A stretch of 64,000 bases of DNA from positions 62,001 to 126,000 of the forward strand of contig SJRY01000280.1 in the NCBI GenBank assembly GCA_011319805.1. Reading direction: 5' to 3'. Under the pieces are notes generated by a model. That model saw only the letters and a program-made list of their open reading frames with translations, had not been told where the DNA came from and made no database searches. Numbering within the stretch: the first letter of the stretch is position 1; every line of letters starts with the position of its first letter. The translations under genes were made by a program, and so were the position numbers. Origin of the DNA: Macrocybe gigantea (lineage: Eukaryota > Basidiomycota > Agaricomycetes > Agaricales > Callistosporiaceae). Positions 22,821-35,500 of the stretch are shown here, in pieces.

Positions 22821-24434
22821 GCAGAGGAAGCTGAGGAGTGGATGACACCGTTTAAATACTTCAGCCCCAGGCTGACAACCGAAGGTGTCACTTTCGGTGG
22901 AACGCAGCTACAGCTATCTTGTTCCATGAGAAGATTGCTGAACATGGACTATGATAGATAGTCACTTACGTTCCATGGCCTGGGGAAAACAAAAACGGTA
23001 TGTCAATATCTAGATACCGCGTTGCACATCATGCAATGTGCTTGCAAGCGTCGCATCCCATGATTAGAAGCACGATCGATGTGATGGAATGTTATTCCGA
23101 CCCCATTCAATCCCTTCCCATCTGACTACGACAATGTGATTGCCACATGATCATGCTAGCCGGGCGGCGTCATTCCCGACGATCCCTCGAGCCCATGAGC
23201 ACAAAAACGCGCAAGTTGATCGACTTTGAAATTAAAATGGGGCTATACCATGCTATATTCGTGGAATGGAAGCTAGGGGCTTTCAATACTTACCGTGCGC
23301 TTCGGAAATTTCAGCTTTGCCCAGAAAAAGAGGCTCTTGCCACTTTGAAAACGAGGCATCGCATCGGTCCCGACTTTGAATCAAGTCTCCACCCGTCATA
23401 GCATACACTATTCCACTGATTGACAGGCTACGAGAGCTTATCGGAATGACATGTCGTGGAAATCGTCCATGGCATCCTCTGAACGGGTCCCGAACCTTGA
23501 AAAGGATCGCTCAGACATCGTGGTTACTCACCCGTGAACGCTGGTCCGCTGCGTGAAGAGGCGTGTGATTGATCAGAACCAACCTCTGAAGTCTGGGTAC
23601 GAGTCAAGTGATGCTGCGTGGCCAGGGGACATCAACGAGGTGTATGAATTCTTGGGCAAGTCAAAACGGTTCATTCACTGGTTACCTTGAATGCACTTTC
23701 CAAGCAAGATGAAAAGTGCGACATGCGTTTCGAAGAACATAGCACTGCCACTGTCGGATAGGCCGCATTTGGTGAAGCATAGCGTAGACTGCCGTTCAGA
23801 CACGTTGAAACTGATGGTCACCCGCAGGTTTTGCTTCCAACCTGCTTTCCATGACTTCTCGACCGCCTGGACGGGTCGGAGTGGCCATTCGTTTGCCTAG
23901 AATGTACATGTGTAGGAATATCCCAAGCGCATCCAGACTCAAGAGTGCAAGGAGGAAGACCAGACAGTTGAATGTCGCAACTTTACGTTCAGGCCAAAAG
24001 CTTAGTCATTTTCCTTCTCAGGGGCATGCCATCTTCTCGAGCCACTGGCAGGCCGGCTTAATTTGTCTATACTTTCTTCTTATGGACTTCTCCAACCATG
24101 CGTCGATGTGCTGCTTGGTACAAGAGATGCTTGAAATTGCATCAAAAGTTGGTTCAAGCGACAAACAAATTGTTCGCTCGTCCAATTTCTCTCAGGCTGG
24201 AGACTGTGCATGTAATGACGCGTGCTGCTGCACATCCATATTCATTATCCACCTTCGTAAAAACGCAACAGGGAAGCAAAATAAAGGAGGCCTCCCAGCT
24301 CCAGCCGGTTCCTACAGATTTGCGCCGACGATCATTTGGACTCTTTGGGAGTGGCTTGAGAACACAAAAGAGCCGAGTATGGAAAAACAAGTGAGACACA
24401 ACAAGCGAACTTTCGGATATACCATAACGCGTAC
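22821..24434. other. intergenic, no gene recognised
   Basis: This 1.6-kb stretch is upstream of the PX-chitinase and downstream of the lectin. Plus-strand frames at 23147-23401 and 23851-24612 have no family features; the second lies partly antisense to the lectin. The left end should hold the PX-chitinase promoter. Confidence 0.45.
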
Positions 24435-25053
24435 TTTTTCTGAATTCCCAGAGCTGGTTCTTCTCAGAGGTCGGGCGTTGGAGGGTGATCACTGTGCCGT
24501 TTTGAGAAGAACCTTTCTGAAGGTCGATGGCGAGCCCGTGCTTGTGGGCGCCCGGCACGGTGATGCTGCAAAGGTACATCAGTGTCTAGAGCCGAAAAAA
24601 AATAACGAGTAATATCCACTTCACACCTGTTGTAGGCACCTTTGTCCGCAACTACGTCCCACAAGTAGAAGTCCGGATTACCCTGTAGCCGTGTGCCCCG
24701 TGAGGGAGAGTCGTTTTGTACACTCAAAAAAACGTCATGGTGTAATGCATTCTGGAAGCACCAGACATCCACGTCCTGATGTGCAAACCACTTGATTTTT
24801 CAGGAAGAGCTGTAGTTTAGCCATGTCAGATGACGATTGACGAATCGAATATACCTTTTGATTGTCTCCACCATTGATTTGCCATCCGGTGACTACGAGG
24901 ATGGCGGGGGATGGTGAGTAACTAAAGACGACGCACGCCAGGCAAATCAGAAATGGCTCAACTTGTTTTCCCGTCTCCTAGCGATAAATCTATCACTGTA
25001 CCGCTCTGAGCATTGACGATGTAATACACTCCTCCTTCTTCGAGATCGGCCAT
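24435..25053 (-). CDS. ricin-B-type beta-trefoil lectin-like protein
   Basis: Exon 1 (ATG at 25053) reads MADLEEGGVYYIVNAQSGTV and splices to ITGWQINGGDNQK, then to a third exon with VWCFQNALHHDVFLSVQ and DFYLWDVVAD. A fourth exon has KHGLAIDLQKGSSQNGTVI and NQLWEF. The repeating unit (hydrophobic strand, D-L, NGT, Q-x-W) is that of one ricin-B beta-trefoil of about 140 residues, the small intracellular lectins of mushrooms such as those binding fucosylated or GalNAc glycans. There is no signal peptide and no attached enzymatic domain. The 3' end is unsure: the frame is open to 24154, but a GTACGC donor at 24434 suggests a further intron. Sugar specificity cannot be read from the sequence. 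Neighbouring glycan-active genes (PX-GH18 and the glycosidase-like gene) may be coincidental. Confidence 0.66.
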
Positions 25054-26592
25054 TTTCAATATATGCGTATCGTTCTAGTGAAAATGACGGCCTGAACGTA
25101 ATGGGGTTGTAGATAAGCCATTTATACCGTTGACTGCTCCATGAGCACGAGACCACAAAATCGCTGGCAAGAGAAATAACTGCCTCGAGGCTTGATTCCA
25201 TACCTATTGTCACGCAGAGTTCTGCCACGGCCTCCAGAAGGCAGCTGCTTCTTCGGACCAAGGCAAGATTCGAATGCGAGTTACATGACCATCTTGCAGG
25301 TCCAAGATGCTTTCGTATCATTCGCCGAATTCTGGGGAGCGAGCGGCGCCAAAGTAACTCCACTTTGTTATTTGGAATGTTGAAGTCACTGCGGCGTTTC
25401 AATCACTGTTCCAAAAGGCTTTACCGGGAAGTTTCCAAACCAAAGCAGACAAAATTGAGCGTGTCCTTGCATTGAGACCTTTTAACCCCAAAACGTTTCA
25501 AATAACAATGGCAGTTATCATAGAAGCGATTAAAAGCACCCTGACCAGCCGCTGTAGGTTAGATCCTAACAGTGATTCCTGGAGCAAATGACGACAACAC
25601 CATGCTTTTGGTGCTTCGGGTTTGGGAAGTTGAGTTGACAGACTGGCACATAGCCTGGTTGCAGGATTCAGATCGCTTGAATCGCGAGAAGAGGGGTTAG
25701 GGCATCGCCGAAGTGGTTGTCGTCCCAAGTCGTACCCGAAGCGAAGCTGGTGGCGTTCGCCGTCTGGCGCATCATCGCCGAGATCTCAAACAAAATCATG
25801 TGCGTTCGTCGAATGCCTCATAAGGCACGAGCTAGAAGATGACGGCTTTATCGAGGAGCGTACTACGACAGTTGTTACACAGTTCAGAAATGTTTCTGCC
25901 TTTTATCAAACCTGCTTAGTCAGCAGCAAGACATCCTACGGCAGCTCTCCGAGTCATTCCCGTTGCCGTTCTTTCTACCGTCGTTGCCTTCCATCGCCGG
26001 CTTCAATATCTAAGGGATTTTATGGTCGCCAAATGGGCCTAGATGGGAGCCGATGAACGACTTCAGAACTTCAAGACAACATCCGTCGCTGTGCAGACCC
26101 CGGCAGAGAGGAGCTAAACGGACTTTCTGAGTTTTCCCCTGGTTAAAAATATGTGTCTCTTGTCTCCGATGCGCCCGTCGCAAATCTTCTCATGTTTGAG
26201 CATTCCCATGGGTTTGCAACCCTCCCCTATGAGTCGGATCCGCCATCGAATGAATGCAGCGCAGCGTCAGGGATGGATGAACGCTGGACGGTGGCGCAAG
26301 TCGGGCCAATCGATCTTGAGAACACAGGTGAATGGATCGAACATAGAGAATGTTCCTACATATGCCTACTCTCATGCGACCGCACGCAACTTCCTTTGAT
26401 GTCTGTTCCGGTGGCCTCAAATGTAAGCCAGGCACTTATATTCAGCGCCACGCCTCTCAGCCTAACATGATTTAGACATTTACATAAGACAAGTTCAACC
26501 CTGTCGCTGTTCAGGATCTCTATCTGCGTATATGGAACACGTATCCCTCTTCCTCTCTCATCCCAGACGGACGACAACCACTATCCAGAACC
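25054..26592. other. intergenic, no gene recognised
   Basis: No frame in this 1.5-kb stretch shows family features on either strand. The frame at 26153-26470 (+) lies just upstream of the membrane-protein start at 26593 and may be 5' UTR. Confidence 0.45.
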
Positions 26593-27911
26593 ATGGATAA
26601 CTCGAACACTCCACAGCATGAATTATCTGATGCGTGGTCTATGTTTCTCATCCGTAGTGCAGCATGTTCGCACGATTTCGGCCATCTGTTGACTTGAACG
26701 ACTCTGACAACCCTCACAGGTTCCGCCTTGGCATTTCACGTGTGGGAATGGCGCTCCTACTGGGTGAACGAACGAAGGACGTTCTGGAGGTGCGTAATGA
26801 TCTTCAGTTGCAAGTGAACGGAGCCGTGAATTCTATTTATTGCAAAGGAAGCGGACAAATACCTCTACTGCGAAGTGGATATATCATGCGGCCCGGTATC
26901 TCGGTTTAATCGTCCAACTGTGAGTATCGAATGAAAAGTCGGTCATGCCTCGTCTTACCATCAGTCTACGATTTTCCAGGTCTGACCTTGTCTCCATGAT
27001 GTGGATCCACTCTATGACGACAGTTTCGTTCCGGACCTGCACCACTTGGTATACGTTCGAAGCCAGTAGCGCCGTGGTGTTCACATTGTTGCTCAACATC
27101 ACATTGGCTAAACGAGGTGAGCGATCTGGCAAAGACGAAAAAAGATTTAACGTCTGAACCTCGCAGCAGTATGCGCCACGCATGAAGGAGATACGAGAAT
27201 GGCAAAATTATGTGCAGCTGTCATCGTTTGCGGATTTCCTTTTCGTCATATTTCGCCGTCGTATCCTTGACCAAGGGCGAATATCACGGTCCGTGTTTGC
27301 TTGGGTCACCTGTAGTCGAGCTCATATATGTCTCGTATGGTGTTATTTCTCTGGTCGGCGCGACTCGTTTATTTCTCATGCCTGTAGATCCTCACAAGCC
27401 TTGAGCCAAGCTGTCTTTGGACCCTTATCCTGGGGAAAGGTCGTACAAGAAATTTATGAGTCATCTGTTCGGCACCAGGGAAGCCACCTTTTGTTCGCCA
27501 TGTTACCCAGTTGGGTTCCTTCCTGCTTCTTCTCAGCATTGAACACGGCACTAACGTGAGCGTCGACCCGGATTTGTTTAGTAGTCTTTGGGACAATATA
27601 CGCAAATTTCGCCTTCATCAGTGCTGCTCTCAGCATCGACACTGAATCGCTGTGTCGCATGATCTGGCCGTAAGGATGTTTACGAGTATGACACGTATTA
27701 CGCTCAATGGGTCGCGATGCTCTAGGTTTTACATTGCCTTTGAGCTCGGCGGTAAGCACCACTTTCTTGCGCATATCGGCAACCGCGGCTGAAGTTGACC
27801 GTACACCAGACCTGCAGACAAGTTATCGATATGGAAGACGCCTCGGAAGAGGATGCGTATGAGATGCTGCAAAACCTTGCCACCGATGTCTCCGAATTAG
27901 ATGTCGAATGA
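26593..27911 (+). CDS. basidiomycete multi-span membrane protein (DUF6533-like)
   Basis: Exon 1 at 26593 (MDNSNTPQHELSDAWSMFLI) splices through GTAGTG...CACAG to SALAFHVWEWRSYWVNERR. The next exon gives STAKWIYHAARYLGLIVQL, then SDLVSMMWIHS and WYTFEASSAVVFTLLLNITLAKR, all typical of seven-span Agaricomycete membrane proteins related to DUF6533. After AAVIVCGFPF (near 27240) the family-like hydrophobic sequence continues one frame away (YFAVVSLTKG, LIYVSYGVISLVGATRLFLM), consistent with one T missing from the T-run. The C-terminus is acidic (EDASEEDAYEMLQNLATDV) and ends at TGA 27909-27911. Function unknown. Exons between 27380 and 27780 are not resolved. Confidence 0.58.
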
Positions 27912-28317
27912 CGGGTGCAACGTATATATATATATATTGCTTTGTGGGAACACGAAGCTATTATCACATGTACGGTGCCATTCTTATAACATTCAGACGA
28001 ATAAAGATAGGTAACAATAGCCAAAACTTGGCGTTCAAGCTCGTCATTCGACAGTCGCAATGCTTTCGCTTGTCGATGAAAGCGTCTAGAAGAGCCGTAT
28101 TTGGCAGTTTAGAGTATGTCGCTGGAAGGCGACTCCCAGGGATGAAGATGCCATGCTCGACCTTCTCTCTACGAAGGGTCGGTATGCCGAAGATATGTGG
28201 CGTTTCTTCCCCATTCGTCATCTCGGCGTTTGTACAACCTCTTTGGCCGCGAAACATGAACACCAGACGCCATCAGAGTCAAAGTGATCTTTGGAAAGAC
28301 TGATTCCGTTAAAGGAA
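27912..28317. other. convergent 3' flanks
   Basis: Between the stops of the membrane-protein gene (+) and the F-box gene (-). A (TA) microsatellite lies near 27923-27936. No gene seen. Confidence 0.5.
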
Positions 28318-29907
28318 TCATGGAAGTCTCGGGCATGTTTTCCAGGTGACTCCAGTCTCTCCGTTCCTCACAAGCACGATGTCGACGACTTTTTTTGACA
28401 CATCGTCCCAATGCCCAAGGGTGTTCAAATTTGGACACAGAGCGACCAGCTTCGTGACGGCAGCCAATTTATCCGCATCAGCAAGTCGATCGATGCTTCC
28501 CCACAAAGCGATGTCTGGAAGGCGTTGTAGGAAGGGGAATAAGGAGATGGTGTCGAAATAATCGTCCTGCAATCGCGAATCAGTAAGCACGTCGCTCATC
28601 CATAGGAACAGATCGACGTACAAGGGCATAGGAAGGCTCCGCGCTGCTTTGCGGACCAAACTTGGTGATGTCGAGAGACAGCAGATTAGGGAAGAGCTGC
28701 GACAGCCTCCTAATCGAGTCCAGGTCGTCGTATTGGCCAATCGCAACCTCCCGCATAGCGTGTCCATCCATCTTCTCCAGCAAAGGCAGAGTCGTAGAAT
28801 CCAAAAAGATACGAGAGATGCTCTCGAACGGCCTACGGAGAACAGCGTCATCTTGCAATGTCGACATCACGAAATCACTGTGACTGGTCAGCTTTCTGAT
28901 GTTCGGGAGGCTGCCAGGCGAAAGCTGACAATCAAAGTTGCTTGGATACCAGGTAAGCTCCTCGATGGTCGGATGAGCTTCTAGAAACGCGATGTCGAGG
29001 TCATCAGAGCTGGGCCGTGAACGACTGCATCCTGCCAAGACCAGTTTCCGAAGGCGAGGAAGCTTGCATTCTAGAAGCGAAGGAGATTCGATAGAAAAGG
29101 CGAGTGAAAGATCCTGGTAGAACGGAATGTTAAATAGCGTAAGCTTGGAGCTGATGCGACGGACCTCTAGGTCTGGTGAAGCTTTGAGCATAGAAGCAAG
29201 GTGGGAATGAGAAGAGACGTGGCAGTCCAAAAGCCCATTCAAATGTAACGTTCGCAGTTGTGATATGCGCCACAGCTGAAGCACGGCACAAATGAGCGAC
29301 GGAGAACACGGAGCAATCAGACACGCACAGCAGATTCCTCGCAGATGATGGCATTGGGCAGGTTCAGAGACCTATCGACAATCTTGAATTCCCGAAGTGA
29401 TATCGCGTCGTGCAGAGCATGCAACACGAGGCTATGGTTTGACGAATCCGTCTTCCAGCGGTTGGACGCCCAGGGCTGCACCCATACGAATTTATGCAAA
29501 AGCTCCATGTTTCTGATCGCGTTTGCAATATGCCTTGCAGTCTCGTTGTCAAAAGCCTCGTGATCGCAGGCTTCGTCGCCTCCGCAGATTTGACGTGGTC
29601 CAACCCAAGTCGAGGGGTACCGCTCGGCGTAGGGCAGGCACCTAGAATCCTCGATCATATACAGGACACGGATGCCCTTTGCAAGGTCTGCCCGACGCGC
29701 GAGGTGAGCCCATACGTCGGGACGCTTGGCGCTAATGCAGATCTCGCGGTACTCGGAATGGCGAGGGACGATAAGGGAACGGTAGTAACTTGCACAGGAT
29801 GCGAGGGAGATCAAGTCGTGGCGTTGATCGACGTAGGACAGGATGGTGTCAACGATTTCGACAGGCAGTGACGAGAGGCGAGCAGGCATACTAGTGCTTC
29901 CCTCCAT
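28318..29907 (-). CDS. F-box protein (LRR-like C-terminal region)
   Basis: The start exon at 29907 reads MEGSTSMPARLSSLPVEIVDTILSYVD, an F-box beginning at residue 12 (LPVEIVDTIL...LISLASC). It continues to about residue 192 and splices through GTGCGT...CTTCAG to LWRISQLRTLHLNGLL. A further intron of 54 nt probably precedes LSLAFSIESPSLLECKL. The long central part has leucine-spaced LRR-like repeats (LPRLRKLVLAGCS, IEELTWYPSNF, LPNIRKLTSHSDF, LFPNLLSLDITKFG). The final exon carries FDTISLFPFLQRL and LVALCPNLNTLGHWDDV and ends at TGA 28318. The protein would act as an SCF ubiquitin-ligase receptor through Skp1. Substrate unknown. It is unrelated in detail to the F-box gene at 3.2 kb, which has an extra N-terminal helical domain. 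Confidence 0.75.
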
Positions 29908-32536
29908 GCTACGAAAAGGCGGAAGGGACTAAATGAACGCCTCCCACGTTATATATGCACGCTCTGAATCAATCGAACGATGCCGAAAGGCCGGATGGAA
30001 GCAAATTGGCGAAACCAGGTGATCCATCGACCGAGCAAGACTTTCCACATCGAATTGATCTGACGTGAGCGTGGGGGGAGGGGGAAAGCCCAGCAGCGAA
30101 AAGCAAGCGAGCCAGAAAAGGCCGCTGCCCGAGGAATGGTACTGATCCAAGCCGTGTGCAGCGAGCAACTTCGTCGAATCGTCTGAGCGCAGGTGACAAT
30201 CGGATACAGTTCTTCGGATGCCTAAGGAGAAGAGGGCCGGAGTTAGATGCGAACCGAACCAGATAAAGGTTGTAGCTTGTGATTGCCGTCAAAAAACTCC
30301 CCCACTCGGACTCGAAACAAACCGCCCGAGCTACAGAGAGGATTTGTATGTCAGTCCAGAAGCACTCAACGACATACATAGTGCTTGATATTGCTGTTTC
30401 GTCTCGAGTCGCGTTTAAAAACGCGCAAAATATGAAAATTAAGAGGTAGACGTGGTGATTTTGTGTGCTAGAGCACGACCTCGGCGACGCGTGGCACTTG
30501 ACTCGGTGTTCCAAGTCTGCATACATAAGCGCACAACGCCATTGCCGGACGAGTGTGCATATCAGGAACTCTGAGATACACCACTAGCATAACCCCTTTA
30601 GTCGAATTACCTGATGGAGTATTATCGCAGCGTCCATGAAGGTCTTGAAAGCACTGAAGCACGACGGCTCCGACAATGACAATGACAACGGGAAATAGTG
30701 AGGTCGAAAGACGCAGATACAGAACTATCTGAAAACAGAGAAACAAGTTTCCTCACCTGAAAGGACGCACCTGTGCGCATGCGGCAAGTCGTTACACACG
30801 CCCAAGAACTGGTGACTTCGGTACAAGTAGTGAAGCTTCGACTTACACGGAGATGAGAGACGTGAGCCGGTTTACGTAGGCTACTAGCATGAGCGGTTCT
30901 CGAAGACGGAGAGTTGACGACCGGATACATCAGAACAGAACCTGTGATGTCAAAAAGACTGGAACGAAGATGCGTTGTTGTCCATAGTCAGCAGCATAGC
31001 GCACGAAGACAGAACCGGGTCGGCGGATATCAAAGACACCCCGTCGGTTCGCGGGCTGGCGTTAATCGATGTAAACCCTGCACCAGACCAACCGGAGTCG
31101 AGTTCAAGTTGAACGCGACATACATCACCACAATTAAAAATGTCAATGTCCGATGCCGGGACCGCCGTTTCCAAGCTAACACGCCCACACGCAGGCCTCT
31201 CGTCCATGCTGGAAGTGCGAAAAAAAAAAAAAAAAAAAACCTGGGGTAAACGTCGATCGATCGGTCATTTCGTCATCGCATAAGCGCGAAATACAAGGGA
31301 ACGTTGTCCATCCCAACCCGGAAGGAGACAGACGACTCATACCATCCCCCGAAGATCCCCGTTCCACGACCAAAGACAGGTTTCGAGTCGGAGCGAACTA
31401 GCGAAAAGGAAAAAAAAAAAAAAGAAAAAAGAGCAATATATAACGGAAAAGCAGCTTCCAGCTCAGATTGGACACCGTTCATTCGACTCTCCTATTCCAA
31501 ATCGGAAAGAGACGATCAGAAAGAACAAGCCAGCCAAGACGTAAAAAAAAGAACCAAAACAAAAAAAGAGGACCCACCGGCTCCGAGCCGCAATATGCAC
31601 GCACACTGCTGCGCATCAAGACGGCATCCAACAGCCTTGTATCTCAGCCCCTCCTTCCTGATTTGCGTGTTGGTTGGCTTGGCTTTCCCCACATCTCGCG
31701 GCGGGTGGGGTGGGGAGGCTAAGCGGCCCATCTGCGTCTCCAGCCCCAGCACGAATCAAGAGGTCTCGTGCTTGATTCGTCCGAAACAGCAACTCGGAGT
31801 AGCTGTCCAGTGACAAGCGATCGCGGTGAGATGGTAGCGATTCATGAGAAACGGCCGACAAGTATCATATGAGCTGAAGTACGTGGGGAGATTTCACGCA
31901 GGTAACATGGCTACCCTGACCGAGAGGTAGAATGCCATATATTGCAGACAGAAAAAGAGATTCATAATTTACATGACGTGTATGATTCTGGAAGACGAAG
32001 TCGTGCATATCGATTGGTGAATCGCATTTTCAAACAAGACCTCGAATAACAGCGTTAATCGTGTCATGATGTCGTTAAAGGGACGAGCAGCGTCATGGAC
32101 CTGGTGGGCGGTCCGTCAATCCGGCCTAGAGGCGGTGTGAACGGGAAGACGAGCAAGGTAGGTAAAAGAAAAATATAGACCGGGGCTGGCGATGCAGAAA
32201 TGAAAAAAAAAAAGCCATGTATGTCTAGAACGAATATACATATAAATGAGGAGCGTCGAAAGCAAGAGAAGATTTGTTGAGGCATGAAAAGTAAAAAAAA
32301 GACCCAAGACATGAGGAGAGGCAAAGATGAGATCTTGAGGGGAGGATGATGGGTAGAAGCACTGATAAGGGTGACACAGAAGAGATTCGAAACAGCCAGG
32401 CAGGGGATTACCAAAGACGATAAAGTAGAAGGTAAAGGGGGCAAAACGCGACGCAACCGAAGACCGAACAGGCTTCAAACATTATTGCTCGGCTTTTCCG
32501 TGTTCAAAGAGTTCTCCGGCCCTGTTCTTTTCAGCC
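29908..32536. other. region with possible membrane-protein remnant, otherwise no gene
   Basis: Minus-strand frames at about 30600-31000 give the hydrophobic stretches MLVAYVNRLTSLIS and, after a GTAAGT...TTCAG intron, IVLYLRLSTSLFPVVIVIVG. These resemble transmembrane segments of the DUF6534/DUF6533 type, but I cannot assemble a whole protein. A20 lies at 31220-31239 and an A-run at 31412-31424. The rest shows nothing recognisable. Confidence 0.3.
31220..31239. repeat. A20 homopolymer
   Basis: Uninterrupted run of 20 A on the plus strand, the longest homopolymer in the window. It could be a processed poly(A) trace or polymerase slippage; no flanking target-site duplication was seen. Confidence 0.9.
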
Positions 32537-35500
32537 TCAGGCTCTGATCCTCCACCCGTCGCCCTTTCGCGTCACTTTTCCGACGCCGCCGAATCCCTCT
32601 CTGACGACCAGCCACAGCCCGGTGCTGCACACGACGTCCTTGATCTCTTCTGCCGAAAGCGTGAGTCCGCCGGCGCCCCACTGAGGATCCACCTGCGACG
32701 AAGGCGGTCTTGAATGGCCTGTGCGATTTGTGGCGGAAACGATGAGAGCGAAAAAAAGGGATCGATATCAGCCGTTTCGCTCTTAGCTTCGACAAATGCA
32801 GGAAAGAACAAAAACAAGTTGCGCTTCCATAAAATGGAGACGTTATTTCTCATCGACTCGGGCATTAAAAGCGTTCGAATTTGGTCAAGCGCAGTTCAAG
32901 CGCAGCAGGGGGCAGTGTCCTTCTCCCGGAGGCCCCGAAGATAACAGAGACGGCAAGGCCTCGAGGGGTGGGAATGCAGCCGAGATCAGCAATCCACGGC
33001 ACAAGATCAAGGAAGCCATCCAACAGAAAAAGGACAACCAATCGCAAGACAAAAAGACCACCACACAAAAAAAAAGGACCCGCAAGGCGACAACACAAAC
33101 GAGAAGGAAACCAAAAAAAGGACCCACCTGCACCCGTTCGCTTCCTCACGACCATCTTCTCGACCTCGACGTCAGGCAGCGGGAACGGCACCTTGAGCAT
33201 CGCGACCACCTTTGGATGATGCGGCGTCGGCGAGAGCGTGCCCACTTTGACTTTGAGCACCTGCGGCGCCGCAGGGAAGCCCGAGCTCGAGCCCTCCTCT
33301 CCGCCTCGGCCTTGACCCGCCACTTTCCCCGCCTTGCCACGAGACCGCGTCGACGCAGAGCCTGCAGCCGGAGCAGGAACCGAGGACGATCCCGACCCCG
33401 ACGCTGACGCCACAGACGCCGAGGAGCCCCCGACGCGGCGAATCTTGAGCGTGCAGACCCACGGCGTCTCCGAGTCCTCAGGATCGCTCTCCTCGCCGTC
33501 GTCTGCCGCTCCAGCAATCGAAAGCCCGCCGAGGCTCGCGACGCGCTCCGGCGTCCTGCCCCGCGGAAGCGAGAACGAGCCCGTGCGATCGCGCGCCTTG
33601 TCACCGTCCTTGTCCCTCGTCGGCGTGCCCGTCCTCGAGGACCCCTTCCTTGCAGGGGACTGCGTCAGCGGACCCGCGCCCGCGCCACCGTTCCCGTTCC
33701 CTCCTCCCTCGTCGCTGACGCTGAAAGACGTACTCAGGCTCCCCTGGTGCGACACGACGCTCAGCCTCTTTGTCAGCCTGCTGGCCTCTGCCGCTTCGCC
33801 ACCGGCACCACCATTCGACTCCCTCGTCCCCGCAAGCTTCAAGCTCCTCCTCCGCCCACGACGCTCCACGTCTCCGTCTCTCTCCTTTTCCCTCTCCCCG
33901 CCTTTGCCGCGCTTTTTCTTCGCGTTGGACCGCCGCCACTCAAATCGCACCTCGACGCCCTCTCCAGGCGCGCTCTGGACCGTCGCCGCAACCACCGCAG
34001 ACTCCGCGCCCACTCCACCCAGGATCGAATTCCGCGCCGAGCCACGCATGATGCCCAACAAGCCCCCTGCACCACCGAAGCTGCCTTCAGCACCATGCCC
34101 CGCAGACTCCACATCCACCTCTCCATGTTGCTGCTGTTGTTGCCCATGCGCGGACCAACCAGCCAAAAACGAAGCCCGCACGTCCTTGCGCCTCTTCAGC
34201 CACTTGCGCACGAACCACACGTACATCAGCGCCCGCGCGGACTTCATCATCGCGCCCGTCGGGTATCCGGACGCTTGCCCGTTGCCGGCACCGCTTGCGA
34301 GCGCGCTTCCCCCAACGACGGAGCCACCCGCCGCTGCATTAGTGCCCGAGGAGCCCGTGTTGGAACCAGACGTGGAGCTCCCCGAACTCGGAGGCGGCGG
34401 AACAGTGGCCGTCATCCCGGGCGCATATGAAAACGACAGCGTCGGCTGCACGCCCAGGACCGGCGGACGGAGGATCCTCTCTTTCTCCTTCTCCTTCTCC
34501 CGCTCCTCATTCGGCAAATCGCTTGAGCTCGTGTTATGAAAACTCTGCTGTGGCGGTAGGAGCATCCCGTCCTCGGACACGCCGTGCCCGTTGCTTGTCG
34601 AGGCGGCGCTGCTGCTGCTCGTGACGGAGCGTCCTAGACCGAGGCCTCCGAGTCCAAGCCCGACGAGCGGGGGCTGCGGGGACGCAGAGCGCCCACGTTC
34701 CGTGCCTCCGCGACCTGTGCTCTTGTCGCCCTTGCCGCCGCTGATCCCTTTCACGCCACTCAGCCGCTCGACGAAGCTCGGCGGCGTCAGGCTCGCAGAG
34801 AGGTTGCGGATGTGCGACGCGCGCCTCGTTTGGGATGTCGTGGCGGAAGTGATAAACGCTTTCGGCGTTATGGCACCCGGGTTCGGCGTCGACTGCGTGG
34901 GCGTGGCTTCCTCCGCGGACGGTCTTGTGAACACTATCGACGAGGCCTGAGCGTGCGTGGCAGGTGAAGCGGCTAGGGACGTTGTCGAGGACGAGGAGGA
35001 CGAATCCTTGTTCGGCTTCTTGAACAGCTTGCCAAAGATCGTGGACCGTTTGGACGTCGGCGCGGCGATGATCGGGACCTGTGCCTGGGTTGGGGTCTGG
35101 TGGAGGTGGGATGGTGTATGAGAAGAGATAGAGGCTTGGTCGTTGGTGTGCGACGCGGAGTGCAACGACGTGGTGGACGATCCGGGACCGCCGGCCGTGT
35201 CGGAAGGCGTCACAGGTCTGCTCGTCTTGCCCGTTTGGCCCGGCGCTGGCGGCGCCGTAGCAGTCCTTGTTGGATTGCGCTCGCCCCAGACCTCGACGGG
35301 CTCGAGGAATACAAGGTCGATGACCTCGATGCCCTTGCGTTGGAACTTGGCGACCTTGGCGTCTGTGCCGGCGTCTACGATAGTGTTGGTCATGACATTG
35401 TGCGCCTGGAGGTTGTACAGAGGGATGATGGTGCGGCGCGCCGAGGTAGAGGATGTGGAAGCCGTCGAGGCGAAGGACGCCGTCGAGCCATAGCTAGACG

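Noticed and set aside
23851..24612. 253-codon open frame on the plus strand
   Set aside because: Partly antisense to the ricin-B lectin exons and lacks family features.
31220..31239. A20 tract as the tail of a retroposed element
   Set aside because: No coding remnant upstream and no target-site duplication visible; slippage is as likely.
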